64,000 bases of DNA from Bacillus taeanensis (GTDB taxonomy: Bacteria; Bacillota; Bacilli; Bacillales; UBA6769). The translations under genes and the position numbers were made by a program. Below are positions 16,414-27,578 of the stretch, piece by piece (position 1 is the stretch's first letter; each line of letters begins with the position of its first letter). The notes beneath the pieces were generated by a model. The model had not been told where the DNA came from and did no database searches. It saw only the letters and a program-made list of their open reading frames with translations. The stretch covers positions 51,629-115,628 of the forward strand of contig NZ_QOCW01000013.1 in NCBI RefSeq assembly GCF_003318295.1, given 5' to 3'.

Positions 16414-16572
16414 CTAGTTCGATACAACATATGCTGCCTCGTTTTGGCAAAATTCGCATTTTGTGAAATCTTTTGTATCATTTGTGAATTCTTCTAATAC
16501 TGGCGGGGTTTCCCATTTATCAACAGCATAATCAAGTGCTAATTCTATATGTTCTTTACAGCAATAAATCAT
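16414..16572 (-). CDS. CxxH/CxxC motif small protein, YyzF-like (52 aa)
   Basis: Short protein with a CKEH motif (Cys5, His8) at the start and CEFC (Cys39, Cys42) near the end, so it very likely binds one metal ion, probably zinc. The rest includes LALDYAVDKWETPPVLEEF. This matches a small conserved Firmicutes family usually found beside rlmH (TIGR04129-type; B. subtilis YyzF as I recall). AAAGGAG precedes the start at proper spacing. Function unknown. It reads in the same direction as rlmH with 82 bases between, which hold the DnaA boxes. Confidence 0.82.
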   Translation of the reverse strand: MIYCCKEHIELALDYAVDKWETPPVLEEFTNDTKDFTKCEFCQNEAAYVVSN

Positions 16573-16749
16573 CTTTTTCGACTCCTTTCACGGCAAGTAT
16601 ATCACATTTAAATTTTCCTCGAATCCCATCACCTTTTTTATACACATTCGCGTTTGAAAGTATCCGGTGCTCTTAATATTTTAACCCTTTAAAGTGATTT
16701 TCTTTTCTCCTAAAGAAAAAAAGAAACAGGGAGCACCTGTTTCTTGCAA

Positions 16750-17967
16750 TTATAATCCTTGTTCTTGTGTAAGCTTTAATGCTGCTGTTTGTTTTTCACC
16801 GTTTCGATAAAAGGTAATTTTAAGCTCTTCGCCAATTTCTTTTTCTTTATATAAATATTTCCGTAATTCTACCACATCTTCTACTTTTTGACCATCTAAT
16901 TCTGTAATAACATCAAGTTCTTCCATTCCTGCTCGTTGGGCTGGAGAATTTGGTACAACACTCATCACAACAATTCCATAATCAATATCGTTTGGAATCT
17001 TTAATGTTTGATTCCAATGATAGGTTGGCACTTCTGATAAAGAGCGCAAATTAACACCTATAAATGGCCGCTCAACTTTTCCTGTTTGCTCCAATGAGGT
17101 AATAATTGGTTCTGCAATATTAATTGGAATAGAGAAACCAATTCCTTCAACCGCTTCTTGAGCAATTTTACTTGAATTAATTCCAATTACTTGTCCAGCA
17201 ATATTAATAAGGGCCCCTCCACTGTTACCTGGATTAATCGATGCGTCTGTTTGAATCACTTCTGCCTGCCAGTCTGATACACCGTCCCCATCAAAATCGA
17301 CTGGAATGGTACGATCAGGATTACTTACAATTCCTTGTGTAACAGTTCCTTCTAAGAATCCAAGAGGGTTTCCAATCGCAATTGCCGGCTCTCCAGGCTT
17401 TAATGCTTCTGAACTGCCAAACTGGGCAATGCTGTTAACTTTTGCACCATCCACTCTTAATACTGCTAAATCCATGAGCGGATCAGAACCAATTAATTCT
17501 GCTGGAATTTTCGTTCCATCGCTTAAACTAATTTCAAGCTGGTTCGCACCTTCTACGACATGGTGATTCGTTACGACAAAAGCATTTTCACCTTCTTTTT
17601 TATAAATCACACCTGAACCTGATCCAGCTTCACCGTATCCTTCTTCCCAAAGACTTGTTTGCTGTAAATTAATGACCCCCACAACAGAATCCTTCGCTTT
17701 TTCCACAGCTTTTGTTATATCCGTATTTACATCTACGTTAATCGTCTGTGTCATTGCATTGCCATCTTCTATGTTAGGTTCGCTTTCAATGACCGCTTCA
17801 TTGCTTTGAATATTTGGAAGCAGTCCCCATTCTGAAAGTGCTGGAACGGAAATCAATATTAAAAATGCGCCAAGAATCGCCCCTAATAATCCTGCTAAAA
17901 ACCAACCTCCACGATTTCCTTTTTGTTTTTGGGAACGCGTCGTATAGTCTTCATCATAATACCCCAC
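16750..17967 (-). CDS. htrC: Membrane-anchored serine protease HtrC (DegP/HtrA family, YyxA)
   Basis: Protein quality-control protease at the outer face of the membrane. The N-terminal cytoplasmic tail MGYYDEDYTTRSQKQKG leads to one membrane segment (about 24-45). The trypsin-like domain contains the catalytic triad: His in VTNHHVVEGA, Asp in MDLAVLRV, and Ser in NPGNSGGAL. A PDZ domain (about 305-400) includes GIVVMSVVPNSPAQRAGM. A GTG start at 17967 is preferred because AAGGTGA sits five bases upstream. An in-frame GTG at 17976 is too close to a ribosome binding site. It follows walJ in the same direction after about 215 bases, the classical position of B. subtilis yyxA. Confidence 0.95.
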   Translation of the reverse strand: MGYYDEDYTTRSQKQKGNRGGWFLAGLLGAILGAFLILISVPALSEWGLLPNIQSNEAVIESEPNIEDGNAMTQTINVDVNTDITKAVEKAKDSVVGVINLQQTSLWEEGYGEAGSGSGVIYKKEGENAFVVTNHHVVEGANQLEISLSDGTKIPAELIGSDPLMDLAVLRVDGAKVNSIAQFGSSEALKPGEPAIAIGNPLGFLEGTVTQGIVSNPDRTIPVDFDGDGVSDWQAEVIQTDASINPGNSGGALINIAGQVIGINSSKIAQEAVEGIGFSIPINIAEPIITSLEQTGKVERPFIGVNLRSLSEVPTYHWNQTLKIPNDIDYGIVVMSVVPNSPAQRAGMEELDVITELDGQKVEDVVELRKYLYKEKEIGEELKITFYRNGEKQTAALKLTQEQGL

Positions 17968-18181
17968 AACTGTCACCTTTCCTTTCGACTAAGGGAATTT
18001 CAATTTGCCTATTTATATTATAAAATGAAAGACAAAATTCCCGCAGAATATGGTACGTTTTTGACATTTTTCCATATTCATTTGATATTTTAATTGTTGC
18101 TCCAATCAATCCTCGAAAAGAACTTTGCTTTTCTTTCTTCCCACTCACATTCCATTCTAAACACACGATGAGCAGTTTCTG

Positions 18182-18976
18182 TTACAAAACTTCAAGGCCT
18201 GTTGGAACAGAAGGATCCGTGTCCATTAATTTTAAGTTATTTCCAATGACAAATCCCTGCTCTTCAAGCATTTGCTGAACAGTCATTCGTGCCAAGTCTT
18301 TCATGTTATTATCTTTGCTTAAATGCGCTAAATAAATACGCTTTGTTTGATCTCCAATCACATCAGAAAGAGCAAGGGCAGCATCTTTATTACAGACATG
18401 TCCAACATCGCTTAAAATGCGGCGCTTTACATTCCATGGATAACGTCCCATCATTAACATATCAACATCATGATTTGATTCAAATACAAATACATCTGAA
18501 TTCTGAATCGTACCTTTCATGCGATCACTTACATATCCTGTATCTGTAATTAAAGTCAGCTTCTTTCCCTGATGATGAAAGACATAAAACATTGGTTCTG
18601 CAGCATCGTGAGAAACACCAAATGATTCAATATTTAAATCATCAAAGCTTTTGACTGTCTCTATTTCAAAATGAAACTTCTGATCTAATGGAATACTGCC
18701 AATTAGCCCTTCCATTGCCTGCCATGTTTTTGTATTCGCGTAAATAGGAAGTTTATAACGCCTTGCCAGCACCCCAAGTCCTTTAATATGATCACTATGC
18801 TCATGCGTGACAAGAATACCGTTCAATTCTTTTGGATTAATTTCTCTTTTTGAAAACAGTGCTTCAAGCTGTTTGCCGCTTAACCCTGCATCAATTAACC
18901 ATTTTTGTTTGTCTGTTGCGACGTACATTGCATTACCGCTTGAGCCGCTTGCAAGTACGCTAAACTGTAAACTCAT
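18182..18976 (-). CDS. walJ: WalJ (YycJ), metallo-beta-lactamase-fold nuclease
   Basis: Last gene of the wal operon. The 264-residue protein has the MBL metal motif [11 protein letters not shown] (about 57-67) and [10 protein letters not shown] near the start. Later ligands lie in [15 protein letters not shown] and [10 protein letters not shown]. Family members act as 5'-exonucleases and have been linked to mismatch repair and to coordination of wall metabolism with DNA replication. The start overlaps the walI stop by four bases. Confidence 0.95.
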   Translation of the reverse strand: MSLQFSVLASGSSGNAMYVATDKQKWLIDAGLSGKQLEALFSKREINPKELNGILVTHEHSDHIKGLGVLARRYKLPIYANTKTWQAMEGLIGSIPLDQKFHFEIETVKSFDDLNIESFGVSHDAAEPMFYVFHHQGKKLTLITDTGYVSDRMKGTIQNSDVFVFESNHDVDMLMMGRYPWNVKRRILSDVGHVCNKDAALALSDVIGDQTKRIYLAHLSKDNNMKDLARMTVQQMLEEQGFVIGNNLKLMDTDPSVPTGLEVL

Positions 18977-19779
18977 GATGTTTTCTCTCCCTTATCTCCA
19001 GCAGCTCGTTTATCAATTAATCCATACACAGCGTTTACAAGATAACTGCGCTCATTGTTTACTTCAATATACCATGTTGGGACAAATACTTGGATTTCGC
19101 CTTCTACTGCACTGTAATAACCTAATTCCATTCTTGTTATGTTATCCTCATAAACAATATCATTGTTTTCATAAAGTCGATAAAGGGCTTTAATAGGTTC
19201 TAAAATCGGATGTTCATTTCCTTGTTTTGTAATATTTAAATAACTTTGCGTATAACCTGTTAATTCCCCTTCATCATTTTTGAATAGATGAATTTGGCCT
19301 CGTTTGCTTTCAAGATTATAAAAAATAGGACGTCCTTCATATGTTTGAGTTAAAATTACACTTTCATTCTCTTGATGATGATCAGTCCATCTTATATAAT
19401 CTGTGCTGTTGAACGTATATGTTTGTAAAAAGTTTAACAGTTGGGCCTCTGTACTTGGCATTGTTCCCGGTTCTTTAAAGGAACCTGTCAATAATGTCTG
19501 ATTTTCAATTAATTGAATGTTTAAATTTTTTCCTTCTAACTGCTTGATCTTTTCTTCATCAAATTTTTGAACTTGTCCACTAATAGGCGCTAACTTCTCA
19601 GGTGCTTGAGAAAGCTTTTTATACGTAATTTTAGATTGTTTGAGCTGTTCTTCTATCGAAGAAACAGGAATAAAATCAAACTGATTCTCATTTTTCTTTT
19701 CAATTAATTGAAAGCCAAGAAATAGATTAAGGACAAGGAAAGTTAAAATAAAAATCGTTTTCGTTCTACTCCAATCCAT
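18973..19779 (-). CDS. walI: WalI (YycI), regulator of WalK
   Basis: Membrane-anchored regulator that, with WalH, modulates the WalK sensor. The start at 19779 gives [20 protein letters not shown], one membrane segment at about 8-25, and a 240-residue external domain. AGGAGAAAGGTGG lies directly upstream, so the in-frame ATG at 19803 is too early. The product is 268 residues. The gene overlaps the walH stop by 14 bases and the walJ start by four. Confidence 0.94.
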   Translation of the reverse strand: MDWSRTKTIFILTFLVLNLFLGFQLIEKKNENQFDFIPVSSIEEQLKQSKITYKKLSQAPEKLAPISGQVQKFDEEKIKQLEGKNLNIQLIENQTLLTGSFKEPGTMPSTEAQLLNFLQTYTFNSTDYIRWTDHHQENESVILTQTYEGRPIFYNLESKRGQIHLFKNDEGELTGYTQSYLNITKQGNEHPILEPIKALYRLYENNDIVYEDNITRMELGYYSAVEGEIQVFVPTWYIEVNNERSYLVNAVYGLIDKRAAGDKGEKTS

Positions 19780-21103
19780 AAGGCCACCTTTCTCCTGCTT
19801 CATAAGTTAACTGTTTGCTTTCCATCAACGCTTCCCACTTTCCTTGGTAATTGACAAACCAAGTAGGTGTAAAACTAAGACGAGTACTTTGCGTTGTAAT
19901 CGAATAACCGATTGCAATTTTATTAACTTTAGAAATCTCATACTTTGAATTCGATTTTAAGTAATCCATGATTTCATATCCTGAAGATAGGGTTGTTTCT
20001 CCGCGCGGTGTAGGACTAATAGAGCGCTCAATACTTAAAAGAGACCGTTCATATTTTAATACTTCTGCTCCCTGCCATTCAATTTCAATTTTACTTGCCG
20101 GTGAACCAAAGGATGGATAACCGTTAAATATGAGACGATAGTTAATTTCATTAATGTTTCTTGGAGTCCAATTGTACAATACAAATGGATCAGTCCAGCC
20201 ACCATGACCATTAATAAAGCGGAAACTTTTTACAATCGATGACTCTGTATCTGTTTCATTTTCATTATTTCTTGATGGATTAATATAAATTAGTGATTGC
20301 AGCTGATTATTTACCTTTAATTCATGACTCCCATCTGTATAAAGAGTTTCCCCACCTGTATCACTGCTTTTTCTTACAAAACTTATATCGTTAAAGAGAG
20401 CATGCATAAACTCATCCTCATCTAACGGCGGCGGATAGGTATCATAACCTGTAATATTAACAGGTTTTTCAGGTAAATAAACAGGTGGTTTTGCTTCGTT
20501 TAATATTTCCATAAAAAATCGTTCATAAGCCTGGCTTTCTTCTTCAACTAGTTTGTTATAATGAGCAAAGGATTGATTGATTAGCCTTGCTTCAATAAAA
20601 CTTCCTTCAGTATAAGAAATAAACCGAGCCATTGTTCGGTTATTATCTTCATAAATAATAATGCGATCTACGAGCTGTAATGTTGATTGTTCATCATTAA
20701 ATTCAAACAATTGAGCATACATTTCCATTGAAATGGCGGTTGGGAAAATAAATTCCAGGCTATCTTTTCTCTCTAACAATGAAAGAAGTTCTTCACGAGC
20801 TTCAGGGTCAAGGGATTTATCTCGAAAGTTATCAAAAGATGCTTCAAGCAGCTTTTCGTAAAACGGTGAATGATGACCCGTATCAAATGTGCTTAAATGC
20901 TGATTATTTACATGGAGAACAACCTGTTCCGGACGGATAATATCACTTAAGCTTTCTTCTTTTCCAACCGTATATTTTTTTACTAATTCAATATTTTTAA
21001 GTGTTTCTAAGTACGGTTGATAGACCCATAACTGCCACGTTAAAAAAGCGCTTAAGAGCACGAGAACATATAATATAAAGGTTTTAATTTTTTCAATACT
21101 CAT
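19766..21103 (-). CDS. walH: WalH (YycH), regulator of WalK
   Basis: Single-pass membrane protein of 445 residues. The cytoplasmic start MSIEKIKT is followed by one membrane segment (about 8-27) and a large external region. In B. subtilis WalH and WalI form a complex with WalK and adjust its kinase activity. The start overlaps the walK stop by four bases. Sequence conservation in this family is low, so the call rests on size, topology and position in the operon. Confidence 0.94.
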   Translation of the reverse strand: MSIEKIKTFILYVLVLLSAFLTWQLWVYQPYLETLKNIELVKKYTVGKEESLSDIIRPEQVVLHVNNQHLSTFDTGHHSPFYEKLLEASFDNFRDKSLDPEAREELLSLLERKDSLEFIFPTAISMEMYAQLFEFNDEQSTLQLVDRIIIYEDNNRTMARFISYTEGSFIEARLINQSFAHYNKLVEEESQAYERFFMEILNEAKPPVYLPEKPVNITGYDTYPPPLDEDEFMHALFNDISFVRKSSDTGGETLYTDGSHELKVNNQLQSLIYINPSRNNENETDTESSIVKSFRFINGHGGWTDPFVLYNWTPRNINEINYRLIFNGYPSFGSPASKIEIEWQGAEVLKYERSLLSIERSISPTPRGETTLSSGYEIMDYLKSNSKYEISKVNKIAIGYSITTQSTRLSFTPTWFVNYQGKWEALMESKQLTYEAGERWPYGLE

Positions 21104-22914
21104 CGGCGACCAACCTCACTTACTTTCTTATAGGGAAGAGTAAAGTAAATTGTTGTTCCGATTCCCCATTCACTTTCTGCCCAAATATCACCGCCATGGG
21201 TATGAATCATCTCTTTTGCAATCGCAAGACCAAGCCCCGTTCCTCCTAATTGACGTGACCTTGCTCGATCAACGCGATAAAAACGATCAAAGATTTTAGA
21301 TAGATTTGCTTTTGGAATGCCTACACCTTCATCACTTACACTTACACGAATTTTTTTACCCTGCAGCCAGCAGCGAAATGTAATTGTTCCTCCCTCAGGA
21401 GAATATTTAAGGGCATTAGAAATAATATTATCAAGAACTTGTGTTAGTTTATCTTTATCTCCGTAAACAACTACTTTTAAATCTTGAAGCTGCCTTACAA
21501 ATTGAATATTTTCATTTTTAGACATTTCAAAGCGATCAATGATTTTATGAAAGTACTCCACAAAATCAAAGCTTACCATTGTAAGCTGATATTCTTTTTT
21601 ATCCATTTTTGAAAGCTGAAGCAAATCATTTACAAGGCGAATCATGCGATCTGTTTCATTCTGTGTCACGCTTAAAAATTTTGGAGCAATATCTGGATCC
21701 TGCCACGCCCCGTCTTGAAGAGCTTCAAGATAGCTTTTTAATGTTGTCAGCGGTGTGCGCAGTTCATGTGACACATTCACAACAAACTCTCGGCGTTCTT
21801 GTTCAATCTGTTCTTGCTCTGTCACATCATGCAGAACAGTAATTAACCCGTTAATTTCATTTTCTTCATTTTGAATAAGCGAGAAGTTTGCTCGCAAAAT
21901 ATAAGTTTGTTCATCATTGCTAAAGTCAAGAAGCATCGAGTCCGAGCCAATATAAAGATCATCCCATGTTAAATCTTTGGATAGACGAAGCAAATTTAAC
22001 AGCGGTGTCCCTAACACATTTTGTCTTGATACATTTAACATCTGTTCAGATCGGTCATTCATTAAAATAATCATCCCATCGCTATCTGTCGCAATAACGC
22101 CATCAGTCATATAGGACAACACCGAACTTAACTTTTTGCGTTCCCCTTCTGTAATCGCATTGGCTTCCTGCAGCCTTTTTGTTAAGTCATTAAACGCAGA
22201 GGCAAGCTGACCAATTTCATCATCCCCGTAAACCTTTACTTTACGTGAAAAATCCCCACGCGCCATAATAAGGGCATGTTTTCGCATATCTGTCATCGGT
22301 TTTGTAATGGTGCGTGCTAAAACAATTCCTAAAATAGCCGTTATTACCAGGGCAATAATTGTACCTGTTACTAAAATTTTGTTAATATCTTTCATCTGTG
22401 TGTAAATATCTTCCATTGACGCTTCGATATAAATAGCGCCTTTAACTGTATCATTATTTTTAATTGGCATAGCGAGTACATAAATACGATGTCCTGTATT
22501 AGGATCTCTTAAAACCTCGCCTTCTGATGAACCAAGTAAGGCAATCTTGACACGCGGATCACTCGTCCGCTGTCCTCCAACCCCTGTAATAATATTTTTT
22601 GCAATCACTTCTCCATTAAAATCAATAACTTGAATTTCGCGAATTGTTTCCGATTGAGAATTTCTCACAATATCAGCAATACGTACTTTAAAATTATCTT
22701 TTTTATTAGCGGATTCACTCTCAAATTCTTCAGAAAGATTATAAGCGAGTAATTCAACTCGCTCATTCACAGATTTTATAAAATTATCTCTCAGCTTTGC
22801 TTCGAGCTGTTGAATAAAATACACACTAATAATTTGAACTGTAACTAAAATAAGCAGTACATAAATAAGCGCTAATTTAACATGTATCGAACGAAAAAAT
22901 TTCACTTTACCCAT
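21100..22914 (-). CDS. walK: WalK (YycG), essential cell-wall sensor histidine kinase
   Basis: Sensor of the essential WalRK system that controls peptidoglycan hydrolases. The 604-residue protein has two membrane segments (about 10-32 and 182-202) around an extracellular Cache-type domain. Then come HAMP (about 203-255), PAS (about 260-365), and the kinase core. The phosphorylated His is in VNVSHELRTPLTTLKSYLEA. The ATP-binding part shows ISNALKYSPEGG, SVSDEGVGIP, and GGTGLGLAIAKEM. It starts three bases after the walR stop. Confidence 0.97.
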   Translation of the reverse strand: MGKVKFFRSIHVKLALIYVLLILVTVQIISVYFIQQLEAKLRDNFIKSVNERVELLAYNLSEEFESESANKKDNFKVRIADIVRNSQSETIREIQVIDFNGEVIAKNIITGVGGQRTSDPRVKIALLGSSEGEVLRDPNTGHRIYVLAMPIKNNDTVKGAIYIEASMEDIYTQMKDINKILVTGTIIALVITAILGIVLARTITKPMTDMRKHALIMARGDFSRKVKVYGDDEIGQLASAFNDLTKRLQEANAITEGERKKLSSVLSYMTDGVIATDSDGMIILMNDRSEQMLNVSRQNVLGTPLLNLLRLSKDLTWDDLYIGSDSMLLDFSNDEQTYILRANFSLIQNEENEINGLITVLHDVTEQEQIEQERREFVVNVSHELRTPLTTLKSYLEALQDGAWQDPDIAPKFLSVTQNETDRMIRLVNDLLQLSKMDKKEYQLTMVSFDFVEYFHKIIDRFEMSKNENIQFVRQLQDLKVVVYGDKDKLTQVLDNIISNALKYSPEGGTITFRCWLQGKKIRVSVSDEGVGIPKANLSKIFDRFYRVDRARSRQLGGTGLGLAIAKEMIHTHGGDIWAESEWGIGTTIYFTLPYKKVSEVGRR

Positions 22915-22917
22915 TTC

Positions 22918-23628
22918 TTACTGCTCCTGATCAGGGTTTTGCAAATAATACCCTACTCCTCGTCTTGTAATAATCCAAAGCGGGTGACTTGGGTTATCTT
23001 CTACTTTCTCACGCAAACGTCTTACTGTTACATCAACTGTTCGAACATCACCGAAGTAATCATAACCCCATACCGTTTGTAAAAGATGTTCGCGCGTCAT
23101 AACTTGACCAATATGTTTTCCTAAATAGTGAAGCAGCTCAAATTCACGATGGGTAAGCTCAATTTTATCCCCGCGTTTTGTGACAATATAAGAATCCGGG
23201 TGAATCGAAAGTTCACCAACGACAATTTCAGCAACCTTCCCACTTTCTTGTGCTGGTGCATCATTTTGATGGCGGCGGAGATTTGCTTTTACCCGGGCAA
23301 TTAATTCTCTTGCACTAAATGGCTTCGTTACGTAATCATCTGCACCAAGTTCAAGACCAAGCACTTTATCAATCTCTGAATCTTTTGCTGTCAGCATAAT
23401 AATCGGAAATTGATATTTCTTTCTCACTTCTCGACATACTTCCATTCCATCTTTTTCAGGAAGCATAATATCCAGCAGCATTAGATCTGGCTGTCCATCT
23501 TCTACTTTTTGAAGGGCATCAGCTCCATCGTAAGCAACAAGGACCTCATAGCCTTCTTTTTCTAAATGAAATTGCAAAATATCTGCAATTGGCTGTTCAT
23601 CATCTACTACAAGTATTTTCTTTGGCAT
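22918..23628 (-). CDS. walR: WalR (YycF), essential response regulator
   Basis: OmpR/PhoB-type regulator, 236 residues, first gene of the wal operon. The receiver has [10 protein letters not shown], the phospho-Asp in [11 protein letters not shown] (about 53), and [20 protein letters not shown]. The winged-helix domain (about 130-232) ends with [28 protein letters not shown]. It binds TGTWAH-N5-TGTWAH sites. One such site is present upstream of the adjacent M23 endopeptidase gene. Confidence 0.98.
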   Translation of the reverse strand: MPKKILVVDDEQPIADILQFHLEKEGYEVLVAYDGADALQKVEDGQPDLMLLDIMLPEKDGMEVCREVRKKYQFPIIMLTAKDSEIDKVLGLELGADDYVTKPFSARELIARVKANLRRHQNDAPAQESGKVAEIVVGELSIHPDSYIVTKRGDKIELTHREFELLHYLGKHIGQVMTREHLLQTVWGYDYFGDVRTVDVTVRRLREKVEDNPSHPLWIITRRGVGYYLQNPDQEQ

Positions 23629-23747
23629 ATCGTTTACACTCCTTTAAGTAGAGGTTCCAATTATCTATTTAAAATTATCTTTTTAAAAACATCTCTTATA
23701 TTCTACCACAATGACTGCAGGTGTTACACGAATTCCACAATGCAAGA

Positions 23748-23777
23748 AAACCTCTAGTCTTTTCAGCCTAGAGGTTT
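23748..23777. terminator. Terminator between the M23 gene and walR
   Basis: AAACCTCTAG (23748-23757) pairs with CTAGAGGTTT (23768-23777). On the minus strand the stem is followed by TTTTCTTGC. It separates the endopeptidase transcript from the wal operon, whose promoter must lie between 23629 and 23747. Confidence 0.8.
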
Positions 23778-23785
23778 CTTCCTAT

Positions 23786-25258
23786 TTATTTTAAATAGTC
23801 CATTGGATTTTGAAGCTCACCGCTTTTATATACTTCAAAGTGTAAATGAACACCCGTTGAATCGCCAGTTGAACCCATTACTCCAATTGACTGACCTTTT
23901 GAAACAACTTGACCAACTGAAACATTAATAGAAGCTAAATGAGAATAAGAAGTTCGCATGCCATTATTATGGTTAATCACGATTTGATTGCCATATCCAC
24001 CATTGCTTCCTGCAGAAACAATTGTCCCATTATCAGCTGCTAAAATCGAGCGCGTACGAGGACCTGCAATATCAATCCCTTTATGAAAAGCTCCCCAACG
24101 CATTCCTTGATGACTTGTAATGACACCGCCATCTGCCGGCCAGCCAAGACTGCCTGTTCCTCGTGATGGAATGACCTTGGTTCCTTTTAAAACAATTTTG
24201 GTTGTTGGCTCTTCAATTACCTGTTTATTTGTTACTCCACGCTTTATGATTTGGCCATTTTCTTTCATAATTTGATAAGTAACTTCTTGTAAACCTTCTT
24301 TTCCTTCTTGTACAACTTTTGTTTCCCCTTTTAAGAGATCCTCAGTCGTTTGAATTTCTGTTTCATAAGGCATTGCTTCTTCCTTTTTTAAAGCTTCCTG
24401 AACGATCAATTTTAGAAAAGGTTCGTATGCTGTTACAGCTAGTTCTTGATCAATTTGAAGATATGATTCCTCTGATAAAGAAGGGTTCAAGGCAATTAAA
24501 TCGTCAACAGATAAATCATACTGAACAGCGATTTCCCCTAACACATCTCCTTCTTTAACCATATATTTCTTTTCTTCTAATGTCCCTTTATTTAAAAGAG
24601 TAAGGATTTTATCGTTCGGTAAAATTTGATCCGGCAGTACTTCTTCTTGAGTTAAATTTACTTCTGCAGATAAATCAACAGATTGAATAACAGACTCACC
24701 ATCTGCTGCTTTTACCTCTTCACCTTGTTCTAATGCCTGCATGACTTCTTCTGATACATATTGTGCTTTAAACTGCTCAATAATTGCTTGTGCGGACGCT
24801 TCATCTTTTGCATATCCAACCGTCTTATCAGCAATCACTATTTTTATAGCTTCTGCTTTAATCGCTAACATATCACTTAGTTTTTCAACAACTTCAGCAT
24901 TGTCGTATTGAGGCATAAATTCCTTCTTTGGAACAAATTCAATATTTGAACCAATTGTCAGCTGCATCCCATTATAATCCTCTGCCATTTCAGCGACATA
25001 GTCATACACCTGCTGCAGTACTTCATGTTTATCTGTAACCGTTCCAACCGGCTCCCCATTTACTTGTACTTCATAAACGGTTTGAATGATGCTTATATCT
25101 AGAGAAGCGGCAGAAACTTGACTGCTGGGTGCCGCTGTAAAAATAGAAGCAGCAATCATAAAAGCACATGCAGCCTTTGGAATACGTTTTATTTGTTTAT
25201 GGGTAGATTTTAATTTTTCTCGTGTTATTTTATGTAGACGCTTCTTTGCTGCGCTCAT
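23786..25258 (-). CDS. Secreted M23 peptidoglycan endopeptidase with LysM and G5 domains
   Basis: Predicted to cut peptide bridges in peptidoglycan. The 490-residue protein has a basic start and signal peptide (about 25-51, ending at SQVSA). A LysM domain follows (KYMVKEGDVLGEIAVQYDL, about 232-280). A G5 domain comes next (about 285-360, with YETEIQTTEDLLKGETKVVQ). The peptidase M23 domain (about 385-485) has HKGIDIAGP and the zinc motif HLHFEVY. It lies directly upstream of walR, with its own terminator, and a WalR-type box is found 95 bases before its start. This supports membership in the WalR regulon. Confidence 0.93.
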   Translation of the reverse strand: MSAAKKRLHKITREKLKSTHKQIKRIPKAACAFMIAASIFTAAPSSQVSAASLDISIIQTVYEVQVNGEPVGTVTDKHEVLQQVYDYVAEMAEDYNGMQLTIGSNIEFVPKKEFMPQYDNAEVVEKLSDMLAIKAEAIKIVIADKTVGYAKDEASAQAIIEQFKAQYVSEEVMQALEQGEEVKAADGESVIQSVDLSAEVNLTQEEVLPDQILPNDKILTLLNKGTLEEKKYMVKEGDVLGEIAVQYDLSVDDLIALNPSLSEESYLQIDQELAVTAYEPFLKLIVQEALKKEEAMPYETEIQTTEDLLKGETKVVQEGKEGLQEVTYQIMKENGQIIKRGVTNKQVIEEPTTKIVLKGTKVIPSRGTGSLGWPADGGVITSHQGMRWGAFHKGIDIAGPRTRSILAADNGTIVSAGSNGGYGNQIVINHNNGMRTSYSHLASINVSVGQVVSKGQSIGVMGSTGDSTGVHLHFEVYKSGELQNPMDYLK

Positions 25259-25352
25259 TTTTTATTTCCTCCTAAATGGTCTTCCTAACAACTAAAAGTA
25301 GGACAATATTCACCTTTAGAAGGTTATCATAAAATCTCTTCATAATAGTCTT

Positions 25353-25369
25353 TGTAAACTATTTGTAAT
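25353..25369. promoter_or_regulatory. Predicted WalR binding site upstream of the M23 gene
   Basis: TGTAAA (25353-25358), five bases, then TGTAAT (25364-25369) fits the TGTWAH-N5-TGTWAH consensus at every position. It reads on the plus strand while the target gene reads on the minus strand. It lies 95 bases before the start codon, in the promoter region. Confidence 0.65.
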
Positions 25370-25496
25370 ATAAATGTATTATAGGTGTAAAAAATATCGC
25401 CTTTTTTGTCGAATTGATAATGATTATTGAAAAATATGGAATTTAAATAGAGAAAACTATATAGATAATAATTTGGGTGAGTCTAGTGAAAATAGC

Positions 25497-25529
25497 ACAA
25501 AAAAGCATGATAGAAATTCTATCATGCTT
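25497..25529 (-). terminator. Terminator after the tRNA genes
   Basis: AAGCATGATAGA (25503-25514) pairs perfectly with TCTATCATGCTT (25518-25529) around a three-base loop. On the minus strand a run of six U follows. It ends the tRNA transcript. Confidence 0.88.
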
Positions 25530-25547
25530 GAAATGTTTTAAATAAAA

Positions 25548-25623
<76 letters not shown>

Positions 25624-25640
25624 AAATACATGTATGAAAA

Positions 25641-25716
25641 TGGCGGTCCCGACCGGGATCGAACCGGCGATCTCCTGCGTGACAGGCAGGCATGTTAACC
25701 GCTACACCACGGGACC
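25641..25716 (-). tRNA. tRNA-Asp (GTC)
   Basis: A 76-base cloverleaf with CCA encoded. The acceptor pairs GGTCCCG with CGGGACC, and the anticodon stem-loop contains CTGTCAC with GTC. The T-arm carries GGTTCGATCCC. It lies 17 bases from the tRNA-Phe gene, in the same transcript. Confidence 0.97.
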
Positions 25717-25792
25717 AATAACTAGTTCACTAAAACTACAAGTAAAATCATAGCATATTTTATTGCTGCATGTAAAGATTTTTTTATAAAAA

Positions 25793-25868
25793 TGGTGAGC
25801 CATGGAGGATTCGAACCTCCGACCCTCTGATTAAAAGTCAGATGCTCTACCGGCTGAGCTAATGGCTC
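25793..25868 (-). tRNA. tRNA-Lys (TTT)
   Basis: A 76-base cloverleaf with CCA encoded. The acceptor pairs GAGCCAT with ATGGCTC, and the anticodon loop reads CTTTTAA with TTT. The T-arm carries GGTTCGAATCC. It is the first gene of the cluster, 76 bases from tRNA-Asp. Confidence 0.97.
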
Positions 25869-25981
25869 AAATTAGCGACATTTATTATAATATCATTATA
25901 TTTATCATTGCGCAAGTTTTTTATTTTAAAAATAAGAAGTCCGGTAAACATAAGAAGCTCACCAGACTTCTACTTTTCTAA

Positions 25982-27292
<1,311 letters not shown>

Positions 27293-27374
27293 CTAGCAAA
27301 TTAAATTTAAGTTTGTAATAATTTCAATTTCAAAACCAAAGTTAGTGTATCAGTTTACACTTGAAAAGTCAATA

Positions 27375-27419
27375 AAATCCGAACATTAATTTGTTTTTAA
27401 GTATGTTTTGTTCGTTTAT
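27375..27419. promoter_or_regulatory. Paired PurBoxes upstream of purA
   Basis: AAATCCGAACATT at 27375-27387 matches the PurBox consensus AWWWCCGAACWWT exactly. An inverted, weaker copy TTTGTTCGTTTAT lies at 27407-27419, with two departures from the consensus. Pairs of inverted PurBoxes in this spacing range are the PurR operator type that represses pur genes when adenine is available. Confidence 0.7.
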
Positions 27420-27525
27420 ATCTCTAATCGTCTAGTTTTCTTACACAATGTATAGTATGGCTTATTTTTTATTTTAAATAAGATGAAACGTTTACATTTT
27501 TTTAAAAAAAGTGATTAAAATCATA

Positions 27526-27555
27526 AAAGCCTTTTGCTTGTTTGCAAAAGGCTTT
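27526..27555 (-). terminator. Terminator after dnaB
   Basis: AAAGCCTTTTGC (27526-27537) pairs perfectly with GCAAAAGGCTTT (27544-27555) around a six-base loop, with a U-rich region beyond it on the minus strand. It lies between the dispersed repeat and purA. Confidence 0.75.
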
Positions 27556-27578
27556 AAAAAAATAAGGAAGTATAAGTT

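Noticed and set aside
17954..18166. 70-codon minus-strand frame between walJ and htrC
   Set aside because: No ribosome binding site and no family resemblance; it covers the htrC promoter region.
23285..23305. ACCCGGGC in walR as a Noc-binding site
   Set aside because: Several mismatches to the ATTTCCCGGGAAAT consensus; chance match.
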